A DNA stretch of 64,000 bases, from positions 994,501 to 1,058,500 of the forward strand of contig JACVVK020000089.1 of NCBI GenBank assembly GCA_018292915.2. Reading direction: 5' to 3'. Made by a program: the position numbers and the translations under genes. Positions within the stretch are counted from its first letter, which is position 1; every line of letters starts with the position of its first letter. This document shows, piece after piece, positions 22,471-34,758 of the stretch. The notes beneath the pieces were generated by a model that saw only the letters and a list, made by a program, of their open reading frames with translations, ran no database searches and was not told where the DNA came from. The stretch comes from Batillaria attramentaria. Lineage: Eukaryota; Mollusca; Gastropoda; Batillariidae.

Positions 22471-22726
22471 ATCCTTCATAATCACACATCACACAAACAT
22501 GTGTCGATCCAATTTCTCGTCATTTTAGGGAAAATCGGAAATTCATTCATGCTCCCACACAGAGGAATGCCAAAGAATTCCACCGGTAGAAGAGGAATAG
22601 AGGAGTACACATAGGCCTGATGAAGAGGCCACGATCGCGAAATCCGGAGAGGTGACTGTCCGGTCATAAACCCACAACATAGAGGAAAAAAAGTATTTTA
22701 AAAATCTTCACTCTGCACGTCTCACA

Positions 22727-23016
22727 TTAACATCCCACGACCTTTTCAGACACATGGCCCTGGTGCCGGCTGACGTCATTAGTGTGCAGTTTATAACAAG
22801 CATCTCTTGCAGCCAGGCCGAGGGGACATCTGATGAGGTAGGCATCTGTCAGCATGGACCGCGAGAGCCAATCGGTGGCAGGTTTGCTGCAGTCCAAGGG
22901 CGGGTAATTCCTAGGGTTAAAGTGGGTCAAAGTTATTTGCGGCCCCTCAGTGAAAGCGCATGGTTGTTTCACCTGCTCCTCAGGCGGTACGTGGCGCTGG
23001 AAGGCCGAAGTATGAC
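22727..23016 (-). CDS. Possible terminal exon, unknown product (weak)
   Basis: Minus strand. A good acceptor (TGTCTTTTTTCCAG immediately before 23016) leads into an open frame of about 95 codons to a TAA at 22727. Composition is higher in GC and less repetitive than the surroundings. The peptide includes QRHVPPEEQ and LTHFNPRNYPPLD. It also contains a donor-like CAG|GTGAAA early on, so the exon could be much shorter. An overlapping frame of similar length runs on the plus strand. I recognise no family. It may equally be chance. Confidence 0.22.
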
Positions 23017-23489
23017 CTGGAAAAAAGACACGCAAGGTCAACATTAATCGAAGATTCGGCTGGTTTTGGAATGATCCAGATCAGTTCCGAGGTGGCGGTT
23101 TTTTTTGTTGTTGTTGTTGTTGTTGCTGCTGTTATTTCAGAACAGTTTTAATTTTATTGTTAGGTACAGCCAGACATGAGAATGCTATCAAAGGAAAAGA
23201 AGTAACTTGTTAAGCAGTTAAGCTCATTGGTGCTACAAAGACACAGAGTTGGAAGGAAGACCAGTAGAGAACTTAACACAAAGTTATAAATGGTTTAGTG
23301 GTCTTTTGTTGTTGATGTTTTTCCTTGTTTTTCAAAACACAGACAGAATGCTGTCAAACCAAAACGTTTATTCTAGATGGACAAACGGTAATTAACTGAC
23401 GAGCTCAATTAAGCTCAAAGACAAACTGAGACTAAAAATGTAATGAACAAAGTTATAAAAAACGACAATGCAACAACAACAACAACAAC

Positions 23490-23538
<49 letters not shown>

Positions 23539-23617
23539 ACACATACATACATACATACATACATACATACATACATACATACATACATACATACATACAT
23601 ACATACATACATACATG

Positions 23618-23648
<31 letters not shown>

Positions 23649-24036
23649 CGTCGTAAAAAGGTGTATAGTGGTTCAGTTTTTAAGTGTACGCAAGTGTTTT
23701 AAGTGTTTGCTTTACCCCCCGCCTCTTCCGAATACACGCGTTCTAAACAAAGAGACTTTATTAAATATACACAGGCGTTATAGTCACTAGGTGCCACTGT
23801 TCTCACACTGCCTAACTGCCTGTCATTTCCTTTTTGAAGCCAATGTACACACTGGCAAACTTTCCGAAGGGGATACTTGACCTGTGGCGTGTCCGGTTTT
23901 CAGGCCGCGAACACCTACTTCCGTAAGTAGAACGTAAAGTCTGCTGAAAGGCGGGGCAGGTTTAAAGATCAAGAGCTGTGTCTGTCGCGAACAGCGACTG
24001 AATTGCTGTGCAGATTCGAGTTCTTCGTAAATACCA
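23017..24036. repeat. Mostly non-coding, with (CAA)(CA)(CATA)(CAGA) simple-repeat cluster
   Basis: At 23473-23646 four simple repeats abut: CAA, CA (23491-23536), CATA (about 19 units) and CAGA (about 7 units). A GTT run lies at 23107-23130. Elsewhere nothing recognised. Confidence 0.8.
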
Positions 24037-24230
24037 GGGCCCGCATGTAAAAGTCGAGGTTAGGGTGTTTAGCCCCGGGTTAGAGTCTAACCTCGAACTA
24101 AACTAGCTCTAGGGTTACATTTTCTGTTGTTTTTGTTTTAAATCAGGAAGCGGGTCCATTCCAGGAAGGTGCCTATGCCGTTATAGAAGGATATTAATTT
24201 GTCTGTCTTTCTTTGCTTCGCTTCCTTTTT
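24037..24230 (+). mobile_element. GGGCCC MITE (family D) copy 4, left part
   Basis: It starts GGGCCCGCATGTAAAAGTCG and runs through the family interior to CTTCGCTTCCTTTTT. It then stops exactly where the second 3.66-kb element begins. The right part resumes at 27895. Confidence 0.9.
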
Positions 24231-26271
24231 ATGTTGTTTCCATAGTAATGGAAACAACATAATAGGACGGGCTAAAATTTCCACGTTCATAGGCAAGCAT
24301 CTGTGGTACAAACGCACGTCACTGCCGATCTCCCGCAGAGACGATTATGCAAGTGTAACTCTGACAATGACGTAAGAAAACCTGCGTCATCGATGCTGGC
24401 ATGTATGCTGTTCCGAACGCGCTTCTTCTCCTCACTGAGTGCCGTCTGTGCGGATGTGCGTGTGTGTGTGCGTGTGTGAATTGTGTCCAGGCCCGTTTCT
24501 TCGAAAATACTCAACCGAATGGCTTCAAATTTGGGGTATCCAAATTTATCAAAATGTTACATTAGACGATTCAAGCGTGTGATGATTGCTTAAGTGATTT
24601 GGGAGTTATCGCCCTTTTGAGACAAGTTGGTTGTCTTTCGTGTACAGGCGTAATATTTATTTAAATCACTCAATTTTTTGGCAGTAGATAGCTTGAATAC
24701 GGACTCTGAATTGACTCACTACTAGAAAATGGTCGCTCTTATAGTTTTCATGTAAACCGAGCCTGAGTTGACATTGCATGTGAACCCAGTTCAGATGCCT
24801 ATTTCTCCGAAAATACTGAACCGATCGATTTCAAATTTGGGGTTTCTAAATGAATCAAGATTGTTGAATAGAAGGCCCGATCCAGGTACAATTGCACACA
24901 TGATTTGCGAGTTATCGCCCTTTTCAGAATAAGTGGCTTTCTGGCGTTTAAAGGCGTAATATTACCTAAACCACTCCATTTTTTGGACATAGATAGCATG
25001 AATACGGACTCTCAACTAAGTGAAGTTTGGAGGTTGTCGCTTTTATACTTTTGGCGTAAGCCGTACCTGATGAAAGTGCTGGTGAACACACTTTAGATCT
25101 CAAAATCGCTCCTACTATACATAGATAATGAGCCTGGGGTGCCATAAAAAATATACAAAAAAATTAGAAAAATTCACTGCAGCCGTTATCGTCAGTTGAC
25201 TCGAAAATTTGTACTCACAGCACATTTCCTCTGCAAGCCACACGCCTCACAAACATCGAAGAAGAGACGCACGCGCACTGACGTAAAGTAAGTGCGTCAT
25301 GTTTGATTGACGTGATGCTGTTTTTTCTTGGGGGTGTCTCGCCACTTTCTTTCGGAATTCCTCTGTTTGGAGACGTGGTGTTGTATTTTACTTATGCTAT
25401 GTCGCCATCATCGTGCACTCGCAGAGATGATACGGGATACAACAGACTACAACTCCAATACTTTATGAACAGAATATGCGCGGAGAACAAATTCATGAAA
25501 GAAGAAGAATCCAGAACGCTGTGCAGGGGGGCTGCTTACGTCAGATCTAGAACATTCCTCAACTTACTGGAAGGCTCGAAATCTCTCCAAGGTGACGTAA
25601 TCTACTGACGTTACTGCACCAGCATGTTCTGGGATGGTCTAGAAATTATTTTGCATCGAAATGCAGTATCTTTTCGCAAGAGTCTCTACAACTTGACATG
25701 TGGAAAGCGGGAATTTCAGTGGGTTTCGTTTTTGCCACTGACTCACACTCAGAAGCATAATGCAAAGATCTTGGAAACATAAAGATAGTTCACTTACCTC
25801 CCTTTGAGGGACAACGCGTAAGAGTTGTCTGCGCGCATTAGCGCGCATCCCGCAGATCTACGCAGTTGTTTGACCCAACCCTACACTAGCCGCCGTAAAA
25901 CATTTTAAGAAAATAAACAAAAACGAAGATGTCAGCGACTGCCAGGTGGTCTCCCCCCATATATTTCGCATGTGTTTTAGGCCTATGGAAAACATAAGTA
26001 CTCTCAAAGTTCCGGAGGACGAAAGAAAGATCTAGTTTGGCTTTCACTGCTGTACGTAGGCTACGCAGTGCATTTCGTTCGATGTGTTCAAGTAAAACTA
26101 GTACGGAACACAGAAAGATCGAATGTGCGAGAGATCCAAAGATGGACGCATCCGCTGAATACTTCCTGCTAACTCAGCATTAATCATATCTGCGACCGAC
26201 GATCCAGCAGATTCTATGTTGTGATATGGTTTTACAATGGTTAGAACGAAGTTCAGCCGGATGATTTTGTT

Positions 26272-26314
<43 letters not shown>

Positions 26315-27435
26315 CTGAATTTAGATGCAGGTAGACGCTAGCACAATTTAAGTCACCGTGATTTGTAAAGTTGTCAGGGAAAAAAATTACGCTGTATCTG
26401 CGTCAGCCGCGTGTGTTTACTGTTAGTTTACACTGCATGCACACGTACCACTTGAGGTCTTTTTTTTTTTTTTTCTTTTTTTGGACAAGAAAGCGAAAAA
26501 AAAAATGTTTGTTTTTCAACAGGAATACCAAAAGAAGTATTTCCCCGTTTATATTTGTCTGTTATTTGAAACAATTCGGCGCAGAACACAATTGCATGCT
26601 TTTGTGATCGCTTTCCACTTTCCGCCATGCTGTCACTATAGGGGCCAGATCTAGGATGCGCGCTAATGCGGGCAGACAACTCTTCGCGTTGTCCCGCTAT
26701 ATGTCTCTCTTACGACACTCTCTGGAGCACAGAGTCTTTCAGTGGAAAGTACCTCTGTGCACAGTGGGGAAATGGCGCTCACTGCGCTACCGTGACGGGC
26801 CTAAATTGTCTCGGTGCTCTCAAACACAAGGTCGCGCACTATGTCATCCTTGACCAGCTTTGAACCCAGAGGGATCCTCAGTGGCGCAAGTGATTAGCAG
26901 GCTGTCTTCAGAGTGAAAGTAGGCGTGTTTCTGAATCAGAGACATACATAACCTGTCTCTGTCTGAATGGACAGATCTATTATTACATTCAGTCCTAGAG
27001 CACGGGTGTGTATGCTTTTGTAATCGTCTCTTATTCCACCACAAGGCAGGTACGTGATCGTCTGCACCGTGCAATAATACTTGCCTGTAGAGTGCAACAC
27101 CCTTGCCTGTCAGAGTGCAACCCCCTTGCCGTTTACTCACATCCTGTTGGATCAGTCTACCACGTAAACAGTGCCATCAAAGCGCAACAATAATTGTCCG
27201 CTGGCAAAGATTTTGCCCAAACGAAAAGTGGTCGGATATTCAAGACTTCGTTTCAAATCGAATCATATGACACACAAGTCTCTGCTTTTCTAAAAAAAAA
27301 ATTCGCCATTTTTAAAAATGGCGCTGGGTGTAAGCAGTCACATTTTCACGCCCCGCCGAAAAGGGACTGCACTCTGGAGTCTAATCTTACGAGGGCAGGA
27401 GTGACGCGTCTTTCTGATTCCAAGGTCTTTGCATA

Positions 27436-27467
<32 letters not shown>

Positions 27468-27891
27468 GGGGGAGGGGGGGTGTGTGCGTGCGCGCGCAAG
27501 CGCGCGTCTAAGGCGAGAGAGGAGAGAGAGAGGGTCTCTTCTCCGATACCAGTAAGCAATCGTCTGTCAGTCAGGTCTGCGGGAAGTAACTCTGTCAAAG
27601 GGGAACGACTTTATTACAAGAATTCATTCACCCATGTAGAACCTCGCATACGCCAACAAGTTGTGACGTCAACCAGCTAGGCGAGCTCACACGACCTCAT
27701 GTGTTTGGGTTTTGCAAGTGCATAGAGGCACGATAAGGGTTTTCAGTACTTTCTTTATGTCAGCATGCTTGATGTCAGAGAGCTTGCGTTCCGGCGTGTG
27801 CGCGCGGGCTGCATACATGACACAACGACTACGACTGTGACTGCAGCAGGTCATTGAATGGAAACAACATATTGGGCTGGTGGCCATCTTG
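24231..27891 (-). mobile_element. 3.66-kb Helentron-like element, copy 2, inserted in a MITE
   Basis: Same ends as copy 1: a terminal hairpin at 24231-24260 and the inverted 13-bp motif at 27858-27870, 21 bp from the right end. The flanks are T runs belonging to the interrupted MITE (CCTTTTT on the left; TTT then AAATTTAA on the right). This fits insertion between Ts, with at most a 3-T overlap. Observed differences from copy 1 are small indels, for example ATATTACC for ATATTTACC near 24961, a longer T/A run count near 26470, and GAGAGAGGAGAG near 27520. Confidence 0.75.
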
Positions 27892-27894
27892 TTT

Positions 27895-27979
27895 AAATTT
27901 AAGTTTGGTTTTGGATTTCTTTTGTTTCTTAGGCCCGTAGCCGTGGGTTAAATTAACTTCGAGTTCTACGTACGGGCCC
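27895..27979 (+). mobile_element. GGGCCC MITE (family D) copy 4, right part
   Basis: It continues the MITE from AAATTTAAGTTTGGTTTTGG to the right inverted end (GTAGCCGTGGGTTAAATTAA, then TACGGGCCC). With 24037-24230 it gives one MITE of normal length minus a little of the centre. Confidence 0.9.
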
Positions 27980-28013
27980 TGAACTGTATGTGCCGCATAT
28001 GCAAGCTGCATGT

Positions 28014-28180
28014 ATTAGGTTGGCTGGTTGGTCAGTTGTTTGTGGCTGAATGTCCTTTTCCACCACGTCAAATCAGAGATGGGGCATTGAGGGGAAAAAA
28101 CCAACGCAAATTTCAGCTCCAGCCAGGAATTGAACTTACAGTGTTCCGCGCAATCCAACACTCAACCAGCCCAGCTATGT
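28014..28180 (-). mobile_element. SINE family A, old diverged copy
   Basis: Minus strand: GTCCTTTTCCACCACGTCAA, AGATGGGGCATTGAGG, TCAGCTCCAGCCAGGAATTG and CCAACACTCAACCAGCCCAG correspond in order to tail, body, B box and A box, with many substitutions. Confidence 0.7.
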
Positions 28181-28562
28181 CGGCTGTTTAGGTGATTATG
28201 GTCACGTGGTCAGACTAAGATTTTATTGTAAAACAGACTTGAAGAAACTTAAAGCAAGGTGTACATGCCAACTGAAGATTCTTTTGAATAGAGCAGTGAC
28301 GTTGAAGGGATGAAAGATAATTACAATTATGGTATGGAATGTATGTGAAACTGAAAGCAACAACAGTAAACTGTCCACAGCCCCTCCACCCCCTCACCCC
28401 CTGCCCTCCCCCCCCCCCACCCAAACACTTAGTACTTCAAGTAACTGTTCTAATTGTACACTGCACATAATAGTAATGCATACCATTGTCAAATGTGGGT
28501 ACAGTTACTGACATATTATGATGACCAACCATGAGAATGTATATATTTCTGTGTACCCATAC

Positions 28563-28737
28563 CTAAGGAGATTTTTTTTAATGGTATCGAAGGCGTATTT
28601 GGAGCACGAATAGTTTCTGTTAGAAAGCGTCCTTGGCGAGACATGTCACGCATAGAGACAATATAGAAACAGCAATCAAGTGGAATGTCGACCTCACGGA
28701 TACTTGTCCCTTTTGCAGCACAAATCGCCGTGACTTT
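28563..28737 (-). CDS. Possible internal exon, unknown product (weak)
   Basis: Minus strand. An acceptor-like TATCTGGATTTCAG precedes 28737, and a donor CTCCTTAG|GTATGG ends the segment at 28563. The 175-bp interval is open (58 codons), with peptide features such as EVDIPLDCCFYIVSMRD. The frame stays open a little beyond both ends, so splicing is not required. No family recognised. A decayed repeat is the main alternative. Confidence 0.22.
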
Positions 28738-30568
28738 CTGAAATCCAGATACGTGTGTTTCAGGATTACAAACAGTCGCTTCGTTGAACGGAAGGCTTTC
28801 CAACAGGCCGGCTCTGTTTCACAAGATCATGGCAACCCTGAAAAAAACAACCTTGACCCTGATGGGAAAAAATCAAACACGCACGTATCAGATGATAATA
28901 AAATCCGCAGATAACAGACGACAAATAAAAGAGAGAGAGAGAGAGAGAGGGGGGGGGGGGGGGCTAGGACCAATGAGACCTTTGAAACAGTGGAGTTTTT
29001 GGCATAGTCGATGACACTGCAATTTTACATACCTGCTGTTGCATTCTAACGACTACAATAATTACAGGTAGAGCGGATAGGGACAATACTACGGCTACTA
29101 CTACCAATAATAATATCATAATAATAATAATAATAGTAATAATAATAGGAACACACATAAACACAACCCAGATCCTCATATGCATAGAACACCGTAGTAC
29201 CTTGTAGATCACAAAAGTACATTATTGTACATGATGTTCACGAGCGAGAGAACGAACAAAACTTTCTATTACAAGGATAAAAGATTAGGTACGCAGACCT
29301 GTCTTACATCTTGTCCTTGCTAGGCTACTTATATATACAGAGAGAGAGAGAGAGAGAGAGATCCATTTCACTTGGCAGAGGGAGGTGAAGGGAACAGCAA
29401 AATGCCAGTGCAAAAAAAAAAAAAAAAGGAGGCCGACTAGACTAGCGCTTACACAACTGTTACAGAGATGAATGCTAAAAGGGTAGCAGTGCAGGTAAAA
29501 AGAACATTGTTATGATCAAGCCGCGTGCGTGCGTGAGCCCTATGGGATGCATGTCCCCCCTTGAAAAGGTGTGCAGGGAGGAAAGTAGCAGGTGTTTCGC
29601 GTACCTGATCACACCGGACGCACCTGAGGTAGGGGGACTGACGGGCGTATCACGTATGACTCTACAAGCACGTCCCCCACCCCCCACCCCCCCCCCCTCC
29701 TCCTCCTCCTCCTCCTCTCTCTCTCTCTCTCTTCGTGACTGGTGTTCACGTACGACTTTATGAGCACCTCGCCTACCCTTCCCCACGCCCTGAAAACTTC
29801 CCAGCCCCCTCCCTTCCGATGTTGCCGTCGGCGGCTCAAGCGGCTGTTGTAAAGTAGACCGGTGTTTAGGCTTATATGCATGAGGAAGTTTTCCATCTGT
29901 ATTATTGAACGAGACATTGTTGCGTGTTTTGTTTTGCTTTTTTAATTGTTGCTCTAACTTCTTTTATTGTGAGGCGGCGACTATAGAGCTTGCTCACCTG
30001 CAATTATTATTATTATTATTATTAAACGGGCTAGTTCCATTTCTGCTGAGCCAACTCATGTTTTGGAACGGTTTCGCTCGTGATTGCGCCTGTGCGTTCG
30101 AAATACTCCATCTTAATGACTAATAGTACAACTACAATTTTTGTTGTGCTAATTTTTACTATTTTTTTCCCTTTCTTTTCAACTGGGCTGAGCGTCTTTT
30201 CTTCATAGGTTCTTTTTCTTTTCTTTTTAATTAACCACTGCATTATTTCTCTTTGTTTTCATTTTTTTCATGGACATACGTTTCTCGCAGCTTAAAGACA
30301 GTCGTACACCGAAAGTACATGAGGTAAATAAAAAATGTGTAATCAAACAAACAAACAAATGAACAAAAAATCCTTTTTCTAACTTAAGTGATTTATAACC
30401 TTGTGTTCGACTTAGCAATGGGCATTCATTGATCATCACTTTTGCCGACCGGTCTCTGCCGGAACCGGATTCTGAATTTGGCTTACTCAAACCCAAACCG
30501 GAACATCTTCCTATCTCCAAACGCAGGAAACTTCACTTTCTCAGTAATGTGTTTGTTTTAAGCGCTCC
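28738..30568. other. Non-coding, simple repeats
   Basis: GA runs at 28930-28948 and 29339-29362, an AAT run at 29106-29148, a C-rich/CTC run at 29667-29730 and an ATT run at 30003-30023. A pair of related segments containing GCGTGAGCC/GAGCACC with (CT)n lies at 29520-29770. No exon supported. Confidence 0.5.
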
Positions 30569-30591
30569 TTACTGGTCAGCAAAAGGCGTTT

Positions 30592-30783
30592 GTGCCACTA
30601 GAAAGACGCCAGTGTTTAAGTTTTAACCGGAAACAAACTTGCAAAACACTCGGCGAACGTTTCTTCTCTTGCTTCGGCCCCTCAGTGTGGAACACCTTGC
30701 CTGCCTCCATCCGCCATTCCCCAACTCTGTCCTGCTTCAAGTCCCGTCTAAAACTGAGCCCATCTCTTTCGGGAAACGTTTGA
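30592..30783 (+). pseudogene. LINE reverse-transcriptase C-terminal fragment
   Basis: An open frame of 63 codons ends at a TGA at 30781. It contains [20 protein letters not shown] and [19 protein letters not shown]. The pattern GER.F...GP..WN.LP.SIR....L..FK..LK is characteristic of the region just after the RT domain in many invertebrate non-LTR retrotransposons. The upstream RT core is absent, so this is a 5'-truncated, dead copy. The stop is close to the expected ORF2 end and is followed directly by a GT array. Confidence 0.78.
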
Positions 30784-30800
30784 TTAGTCTGTCCCAGTAC

Positions 30801-31436
<636 letters not shown>

Positions 31437-31580
31437 GGGGGGGGAGGGGTCTGTTAAGCGCCTAGAGCTCGTCAGAATAGGCGCTCCCAAAAAAAAAAAA
31501 TCCTCACTATTATTATCATTATATATTACATTGTGTAAGTTTGATTGCTTTCTGTAATTGACAGTCCGGCTGTTACAGTG

Positions 31581-31581
<1 letters not shown>

Positions 31582-31666
<85 letters not shown>
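31582..31666. repeat. (CA)n microsatellite
   Basis: About 42 uninterrupted CA units. Confidence 0.97.
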
Positions 31667-31667
<1 letters not shown>

Positions 31668-31669
31668 TG

Positions 31670-32080
31670 GGTGCAGCGCTTTAAGCCAGACTCTCCAGAC
31701 AGGAAGCTGAACGCCACTTATTATTTGAAAGAACTGCACTGCATGGCTGCCGGTCGATTTCCGAATTCAGTACACGCTAGCTGTTCTGGCGTACTGTCAT
31801 ACCCTCCCGCCTTATTTGTCCGCTTCACCCTGCACCTACAATCCGTTGTGTGCCCTCTGCTCTTCCAGTGAAAAGTCATTCAAAATTCCTAAGAGAAATT
31901 TGAAATCCTTTGGCGAAAGCTGTCAGTTTCCGGTTTACCACCCCCAACAGTCTGGAACTCACTGCCTGCTAGCGTGAGACAGCAGCCTACTCTGTCACTG
32001 ATATTTCAAATCAGAGCTTAAAACCCACCTGTTTTAACTTGCCTTCTGCTGTGTTGCCTGCTGTTCAAGGATGTGTTCTT
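31670..32080 (+). pseudogene. Second LINE RT C-terminal remnant, frameshifted
   Basis: Across all three plus frames the pieces ...YLSASPCTYNP, SSEKSFKIPKRNLKSFGE, TVWNSLPASVRQQPTLSL and a K-THLF-like end appear in the correct order. Together they match the post-RT C-terminal pattern seen at 30592. At least two frameshifts and one stop separate them. The sequence after it (to about 32480) has ATT runs and may be the element's 3' UTR. It is dead. Confidence 0.72.
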
Positions 32081-32092
32081 TGAGCGTGTGAT

Positions 32093-32236
32093 TCTAATGC
32101 TCGGGTCGTGAGTTCGTATCCCGGCTGGGGCCAAATATTTGTGCTGGCTTTTTAATCGTTGCCCCGTCTTTGATATCACCCGTATCATTCAGTGTGGTGG
32201 AAAAGGACGTTAAACCCCCAAACACCCACCCACCCA
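32093..32236 (+). mobile_element. SINE family A, 5'-truncated
   Basis: It starts within the anticodon-like region (TTCTAATGCTCGGGTCGTGA). The body has a small CATTCAGT insertion, and the tail is CACCCACCCACCCACC. Confidence 0.88.
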
Positions 32237-32838
32237 CCCTTGTGCGTGTGAGTGTTGTGCCGGTGTGAATACGCAATGCGTTGACGTATTTTCTAGAATT
32301 GCGCTGTATGAGTGAGTGTGATTTATTATTATTATTATTATAAATTTATTTTTATTATTATTATTATCAAAATGTAAAGCAACCTGTGTGATTCATGTAC
32401 TTTCATAACACTTTTGTCAGTTTATCACGTACCGTACTCCTCTTCAGTTCTCTGTGACCAGGTGTAAATAAATGAACTGAACCGCGTTAAAACGAAGCGG
32501 CAATGCAGACCTTTAAGTTAAGCTGCATTTTTGCCGTGATGTGCACTGTATGCATGCTATCGGTGCAGTGCAAGCTGTAGCCAAATAAATGCACTACACA
32601 TGGGTATGAGTCGTCAGGCGTGACCTGCCTGCGGAACAGGCGATTAATTTATCGGCTACTCTTCCCCCGCCGGCTGTCTCCCCCTCCCCCCTCCCCCCCC
32701 CCCCCCCCCCCCCCCCCCACCTCCTCAGTCCCTCCCGCACACACTCGGTACCCCTCCCGTATACAGGCGGCTCTACCCCAGTGAGGAGATACACACATGC
32801 ATGCTTTCTACCCACCTCTCTCTCTCTCTCTGTCTCTC
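32237..32838. repeat. Non-coding with ATT run and long poly-C
   Basis: An ATT-type run lies at 32323-32368 and a 25-30 base C run at about 32691-32718. Runs of this length are prone to sequencing or assembly error. No exon. Confidence 0.75.
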
Positions 32839-33005
32839 GGGACGCCGGGGTGGCCGAATGGTAGAGCGTTGGACTTTCCGGCAATGCTCGGGTCGTGAGT
32901 TCGAATCCCGGCTGGGGCCAAATATTTGTGCCGGCCTTTTTCTCGTTGTCCCGTCTTTGATATCACCCTTACGTGGTGGAAAAGGACGTCAAATTCCCAA
33001 ACACC
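32839..33005 (+). mobile_element. SINE family A, plus copy of an inverted pair
   Basis: Full head (GACGCCGGGGTGGCCGAATG), B box GAGTTCGAATCCCGGCTGGG, body and an AAACACC tail that runs into a CT run. Confidence 0.9.
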
Positions 33006-33015
33006 CTCTCTCTCT

Positions 33016-33056
<41 letters not shown>

Positions 33057-33073
33057 CACCACCACCACCACCA
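33006..33073. repeat. (CT)n(CA)n(CCA)n between inverted SINEs
   Basis: CT run, five CA units and five CCA/CAC units, between the tails of two oppositely oriented SINEs. Confidence 0.93.
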
Positions 33074-33097
33074 CTACCTGATGCAGACAGAGAGAGA

Positions 33098-33265
33098 GGT
33101 GGGTGGGTGGGTGTTGGGAGTTTAACGTCCTTTTCCACCACGTAAGGGTGATATCAAAGACGGGGCAACGAGAATAAGGCCAGCCTAACAATATTTGGCC
33201 CCAGCCGGGATTCGACCCGAGCAGTGAAGTCCAACGCTCTACGATTCGGCTAGCCCGGTACCCCA
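33098..33265 (-). mobile_element. SINE family A, minus copy of an inverted pair
   Basis: The tail GTGGGTGGGTGGGTGTTGGG faces the tail of the plus copy about 90 bp away. Body and head (CTCTACGATTCGGCTAGCCC) are complete. Confidence 0.9.
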
Positions 33266-33860
33266 GAGAGAGAGAGAAAGACAATGACAATGACCATTTA
33301 TTTTTCAACGGTGCAGCTACTGGCACAGTTACCATTTCCAAACTTACCGTTGCTACTCTAAATTACAAAAGAGAGAAAGAAAGAAAGAAAGAAAGAACAA
33401 AATTCAAGCAATCTAAACAACAGAGAGGTGAACAGAGGTCGAGGGAGAGCGGGACAGGCAGGCAGGCAAGCAGGCAGGCAGACAGACAGACAGAGAGAGA
33501 TTCATAAACGTGAAGAAAATAAGATCGGAGCACATGCTATACAGTCTGACACACTGTATTCAACAAAACACAAACAAGGGTTTTCGGTGTCGTGCATTTG
33601 CTTTTCCTTTTTCATTGTTGTACAGTTAGTTCCATTTCCCCGGGATCGTGCAGTTTGTCTCATTTTTAAGTGCAGCACAAATGGTTTGATTTTCTGGTGT
33701 CGTGCAGCTAGTTTCATTTTCATTGCTGCGCAGTTAATTTCATTTTGCGAGCTTGTGCAGTTCGTTTCATTTTCAGAGAGAGAGAGAGAGAGAGAGAGTG
33801 TTCAGCCGGCTCTTAACTGGGTACTGCGGAGCGCCACAGTGCTGTCCACAGTTGTGACAC
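33266..33860. repeat. Simple repeats and a degenerate ~28-bp tandem array
   Basis: GAAA run at 33371-33396, GGCA/GACA run at 33456-33492. At about 33590-33775 there are six or so degenerate units of the form GTGCAGTTAGTTTCATTTTC. A GA run lies at 33775-33799. The open frame over this stretch is not considered coding. Confidence 0.75.
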
Positions 33861-33897
33861 AGTTGTGATTTGGGGGGTTTCCGCCGCTATGTGTGGC

Positions 33898-34063
33898 GTC
33901 ATCACAGCAACCTGGATTTCAAATAGCCACAGCTGTGACTGTGGTTTCCACAACAGATTGTGACTGGCTGCACTACGTCACTCGGCGCGCAAACATGGCG
34001 GACATTGAGTGCATCTTCAATCGGTTTGTCACCGAGCACAGCTGTGTTCAGTCAGTTTTGTAG
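33898..34063 (+). promoter_or_regulatory. Possible X-box-like site and Kozak ATG (speculative)
   Basis: GTCATCACAGCAAC at 33898-33911 matches the degenerate RFX X-box consensus GTHNYYATRRNAAC at 13 of 14 positions, but its two half-sites are poorly symmetric. About 85 bp downstream, AAACATGGCGGAC (ATG at 33995) is a strong Kozak context that opens only 22 codons before TAG at 34061. It is listed because RFX factors drive cilium genes and a cilium gene lies downstream. The distance (7 kb) and the short frame leave it unproven. Confidence 0.15.
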
Positions 34064-34589
34064 TAAGTAGACACACGGAGCGCAACGACTGTGATGTGCA
34101 TATGTATATGTGTTTCGCGCGCTGTGCCCAGTTAAGGGCAGGCTTAACGCTTACGCCGGTCGCATAAAGCGTCCCGGGTCAGGTGCAGCATGATTTAGCT
34201 CTAAGCTGGTAATGCCCCTCGAGTGATGATATTCAGTTGGTGCTTGGGACGGAGTTAGTCTGCCATGCTACACCGGAACTGGGTACCGGCATAGCGACAA
34301 AAGTATACATACCCTTACTGACATGGACTTTAAAATTCCTGACACACATTCAGTGAAATACATACATGTACACAGACTTGAAGTACTGCAGAACCGGCCT
34401 GGCCCTGACTTGAACCCATTGTAGTCAGAACTGAATTGATGATAGTGCTATCAGCGTTTAGGTGCCGACAGATCCGGCATTTTTCCACTTCAGTCGCTTG
34501 TGTCCCAAATGATATTGAAGTGCAACGTCGGCGTGAACTGATAATCCGGCGTGGATGATGAGGAACGGACGGAGCCAGTTGTTGTTAGA
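34064..34589. other. Non-coding
   Basis: Unique-looking sequence with no recognised element. Confidence 0.5.
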
Positions 34590-34590
34590 G

Positions 34591-34627
<37 letters not shown>

Positions 34628-34683
34628 ACACACCGTGGCGCACACACACACCGTGGCGCGCACACACACACACACATACCGTG

Positions 34684-34722
<39 letters not shown>

Positions 34723-34725
34723 GTG

Positions 34726-34758
<33 letters not shown>

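Noticed and set aside
24036..27980. Large segmental duplication including genes
   Set aside because: Homology stops exactly at the element ends inside a MITE. Neither copy carries a recognised gene.
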